Assembly (NCBI GenBank): GCA_023435225.1
Contig: JAEYRX010000075.1
Span: forward strand, 1-35,510
Direction of reading: 5' to 3'
DNA from: Bacillota bacterium
GTDB lineage: Bacteria > Bacillota > UBA4882 > UBA8346
Length of the DNA: 35,510 nucleotides
The translations under genes and the position numbers were made by a program. Below the pieces are notes generated by a model. It saw only the letters and a program-made list of their open reading frames with translations. It ran no database searches and had not been told where the DNA came from. Positions 33,060-35,510 of the stretch are shown piece after piece (positions within the stretch are counted from its first letter, which is position 1; every line of letters begins with the position of its first letter).

Positions 33060-33340
33060 CATACACCTCGACCTCAAAAATAAAAGCTGAATTCAGAAAC
33101 CGGAATTCTGAACTCAGAATAGTTCGTTTTTCAAAGAATCTATAATTCATAAAAAATGAATTAATAAAGCCTATATTAACAAATATACCTTGAGAACCCT
33201 TTTTTGGCAAATAATATTTCCAGATGCATGCAAAGCTGAACTGCAAACCCCCACTCTTTACTCCTATCTTCTAATCTTATCCTTTTATCATTTGCATATA
33301 AACAGGTTCTTTGGCCAAAATACTGTGGAGGTGATTTGGA
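33060..33340. other. Intergenic upstream of lhr
   Basis: Positions 33078-33122 are a word-like repeat (TGAATTCAGAAACCGGAATT then CTGAACTCAGAAT) that matches the wording at 15303-15368. The rest has no gene and no clear promoter. Confidence 0.4.
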
Positions 33341-33829
33341 ATGACTTTGGTTAATTTAGCTGGGCCATTGATATTTTTAGTTGCTTTGGCCTCAATGTTT
33401 TTAATTGTAACCTGGAAGCGGATTAAAGAATTATTTTGGATGGGGATAATAGGCGGTTTAGCTTTAGCTTTAATATTAGTCCTCATTATGCAGAATATCT
33501 ATGGATTTTGGGTTTTTTACCAAGTTGATTTAATATATCTTTTTAAAATCCCGTTTTTTCTTTCAGCTGGTTGGATACCAATTATCATTATTTTCAGCAA
33601 TTATTTATTGAATACAAAAAATATCTTATTAATCGCTGCTATCATTCTGTCCTTTTCCGCCGGAGCAACCGGAATCCATTATTTATTGATCAAAAACAAT
33701 ATGCTAACTTATAATAACTGGAACCTACTACTAACATATTTTCAATCATTGTTAATCCACATTGGGATAACCGCTTATTTGTATTGGAGCGGTTGGCTGG
33801 GGAATTATCAAGAATGTAAGATACATTAA
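33341..33829 (+). CDS. Five-helix membrane protein of unknown function
   Basis: 162 residues, almost wholly hydrophobic. Segments: LAGPLIFLVALASMFLIVTW (about 6-25), MGIIGGLALALILVLIM (about 33-49), FFLSAGWIPIIIIFSNYLL (about 71-90), LIAAIILSFSAGATGIHYLL (about 96-115) and a last one near 131-150 (SLLIHIGITAYLYW). No motif of a known transporter or enzyme is seen. The ATG has a strong GTGGAGGTGA upstream. It is followed by a good terminator hairpin, so it is a single-gene unit. Similar small membrane proteins occur in other Firmicutes without a known role. Confidence 0.75.
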   Translation: MTLVNLAGPLIFLVALASMFLIVTWKRIKELFWMGIIGGLALALILVLIMQNIYGFWVFYQVDLIYLFKIPFFLSAGWIPIIIIFSNYLLNTKNILLIAAIILSFSAGATGIHYLLIKNNMLTYNNWNLLLTYFQSLLIHIGITAYLYWSGWLGNYQECKIH

Positions 33830-33867
33830 AATTATATAAACCCATAAATAACTAAATACTCTTTCAT

Positions 33868-33912
33868 GGCTAATTGGAATCTCGGAACTATGGTTCCCGA
33901 TACCAATTGGCC
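33868..33912 (+). terminator. Terminator after the membrane-protein gene
   Basis: GCTAATTGG pairs with CCAATTGGC, and GGAAC/GTTCC continues the stem around a TATG loop. CCTTTTATTACTTTTTT follows. It lies 39 bp past the stop. Confidence 0.6.
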
Positions 33913-34001
33913 TTTTATTACTTTTTTGGAATTAATCCATTGCTAATTTTGAAGAACATTATGTTACAATAAAAGAAAACTAACAACCGGGGTGAAAATT
34001 C

Positions 34002-35339
34002 TTGTTCAAAAAAACTATCGTCTTTTGCCTCCTGATGGGCTTAGTATTTTCATTTTCTACTTCCGGCTTTGCTGCAACCAAAAACAATGATAACGATAAC
34101 CTAAAGGTATTAGCGGAAGCGGCAATTTTAGTCGACGCTGCCAGCGGCCGGATCCTTTATTCCAAAAATATTGATGAATTATTACCCACTGCCAGCATGT
34201 CTAAGATGATGACTGAGTATTTAGTTATGGAAACTATAAAGGAAGGGCGTATTAAATGGGATGACCGGATCCATATCAGCGATTATGTATATAAGATTTC
34301 CCAAAACACTAAGCTGTCCAATGTTCCGTTGCGAAAGGATATGGAATACTCGGTGAAAGAACTTTACGAAGCGATGGCTATCTACTCGGCCAATGGAGCT
34401 ACTATTGCTTTAGCTGAGCATATTGCTGGTTCCGAGACTGATTTTGTAAAAATGATGAATGAAAAAGCCGCCGAACTAGATTTGACCGATTATAAGTTTG
34501 TCAATTGTACCGGTTTAAATAACAATGACTTATATGGGATGCAACCCGAAGGAACTTTGTCTAGTGATGAAGATATGATGTCGGCCCGGGCCACCGCTAC
34601 TCTGGCCTATCGACTAATCAAAGATTATCCGGAAGTTTTCCGGTTTTCCGATATTCCTAAGAAAAAGTTTCAGAAAGGAACTTCTGATGAAATTCAAATG
34701 GATAATTGGAACTGGATGTTACCGGATCTAGTCTTTGGGTATGAAGGCATGGATGGCCTAAAAACCGGCTCCACCGACCAGGCCGGTTATTGTTTTACCG
34801 GTACCGCCAAACGGAATGGTATCCGTTTAATCTCGGTGGTAATGAAGACCAAATCTTTTAAAAACCGTTTCATGGAGACCCAAAAAATAATGGATTACGG
34901 GTTTAAAAACTTTATAACCAAAGAAATCCTTCCGGCCAATCAGCAATTTGAAGTGAAAATCGAAGGCGGTCGTTGGCGAAAAACCGAGGTTACCAATGAA
35001 AAACCACTGACGGTCTTGATAAAAAAAGGCGAGGAATACACGGTTACCCCGGTTTTCCGGGTAGACAACCCAGCCAAAAACGGAGCGGTAATCGCCCCGG
35101 TTGCTAAAGGCGCCGTGGTAGGTCGGGTAGCTCCCGATTTTAAGGGTAATCAATTTGCCGAGTATTTAACTGAAAAACTGGAAAAGACAGCCGGGGTAGA
35201 GACTATAACCCCTAATGAAATAAAAAAAGCCGGTTTCTTTTTCTCAGCTTGGTATAGTATCGGAGATATGATAGCCAATTTGTGGAGTAATATCTATCAA
35301 TTAACGTTTCAAAAGATAGTTGGGTTGTGGAAGAAATAA
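34002..35339 (+). CDS. dacF: D-alanyl-D-alanine carboxypeptidase (DacF/PBP5-like)
   Basis: 445 residues. Removes the last D-alanine from peptidoglycan pentapeptides. The start is a TTG at 34002 with GGGGTGA upstream. A signal peptide (about 1-24, ending SFSTSGFAA) exports it. Catalytic motifs of low-molecular-mass penicillin-binding proteins are all present: S65-M-S-K68, S129-A-N131 and K254-T-G256. A PBP5 C-terminal beta domain (about 290-395) is followed by an amphipathic or hydrophobic end (ADMIANLWSNIYQ region, here GDMIANLWSNIYQL) that could hold it to the membrane. In spore formers DacF-type enzymes set cross-linking of the spore cortex; a vegetative DacA role is the alternative. No spoIIA genes follow. 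Confidence 0.92.
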   Translation: MFKKTIVFCLLMGLVFSFSTSGFAATKNNDNDNLKVLAEAAILVDAASGRILYSKNIDELLPTASMSKMMTEYLVMETIKEGRIKWDDRIHISDYVYKISQNTKLSNVPLRKDMEYSVKELYEAMAIYSANGATIALAEHIAGSETDFVKMMNEKAAELDLTDYKFVNCTGLNNNDLYGMQPEGTLSSDEDMMSARATATLAYRLIKDYPEVFRFSDIPKKKFQKGTSDEIQMDNWNWMLPDLVFGYEGMDGLKTGSTDQAGYCFTGTAKRNGIRLISVVMKTKSFKNRFMETQKIMDYGFKNFITKEILPANQQFEVKIEGGRWRKTEVTNEKPLTVLIKKGEEYTVTPVFRVDNPAKNGAVIAPVAKGAVVGRVAPDFKGNQFAEYLTEKLEKTAGVETITPNEIKKAGFFFSAWYSIGDMIANLWSNIYQLTFQKIVGLWKK

Positions 35340-35510
35340 ACACTCTGTGTTCTCCGTGTCCTCTGTGGTTTAATATTTAATAAAGGGGCTGTTGCAAAAT
35401 AGACTTTTTGCCGTTCTGTCCACCCAGGGTTAAAACCCTGGGCTAGGATTAAAAATCATTCTAAAGCCCGATAAACGGGCTCGGGAAGCCTTCGAAGTAT
35501 TTACCCAGCC
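35340..35510. repeat. Repeat-rich right edge with possible IS end
   Basis: After a word-like string (CTGTGTTCTCCGTGTCCTCT, 35343-35362), the sequence GGGGCTGTTGCAAAATAG at about 35386-35403 resembles the terminal inverted repeats of some transposase elements (IS1182 type). Then two perfect hairpins follow, CCCAGGGTT/AACCCTGGG (35423-35442) and AGCCCG/CGGGCT (35465-35481). The window ends before any transposase would appear. Confidence 0.4.

Overview
The window looks like chromosome from an AT-rich, endospore-forming, diderm member of the Firmicutes (Bacillota). The spore signal is dpaA and dpaB (dipicolinate synthase), a YlmC/YmxH-type PRC-barrel gene and a dacF-like carboxypeptidase. The outer-membrane signal is waaA, the Kdo transferase of lipopolysaccharide synthesis. 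Lineages such as Negativicutes, Halanaerobiales or the Hydrogenispora/Limnochordia group would fit, but the exact lineage cannot be fixed from the sequence alone. Start sites are mostly backed by strong GGAGG-type ribosome sites, and TTG starts are common.

Layout. 0-4.8 kb is an accessory-looking stretch: a GT4 glycosyltransferase, a decayed gene with a 21-bp tandem repeat, an alpha-toroid (squalene-cyclase-like) protein, a lone TfoX C-terminal domain, a VOC protein overlapping a small membrane protein, and two copies of a ~150-nt element that looks like a structured RNA. 4.8-14.2 kb carries a membrane-anchored NagZ-like GH3 enzyme, a PP-loop ATPase, and cell-envelope/division genes (sbp, a DUF881 gene, mreB with an unknown partner). 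It ends with a phoP-phoR-rluB operon read on the minus strand. 14.2-20.2 kb has a wrecked GH3 gene, lysA, waaA and an HD-GYP cyclic-di-GMP phosphodiesterase. 20.4-27.2 kb has uvsE and then a minus-strand aspartate-family cluster headed by a lysine riboswitch: dapB, dpaA, dpaB, lysC, dapA. This cluster would make dihydrodipicolinate for lysine and peptidoglycan, and dipicolinate for spores; lysA further left finishes the lysine branch. 27.3-35.5 kb has a 53-residue ORF, a zinc-ribbon protein, a Cu/Zn superoxide dismutase, a large Lhr helicase split by a one-base frameshift, a membrane protein and dacF.

The most unusual content is between the genes. At least four families of short palindromic, MITE-like elements are visible: three ~118-bp copies with possible ATTT target duplications, one of them interrupted by a different 98-bp element with a CTAA duplication; an inverted pair of ~90-bp repeats; and a 170-bp palindromic element. 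Degenerate word-like repeats fill many gaps and in one case form the end of a coding region (waaA). The best candidate for an undescribed or at least unannotated element is the two-copy 150-nt RNA at 126-276 and 3526-3675, whose two copies have equal length, nearly identical cores and base-paired arms that differ in sequence.
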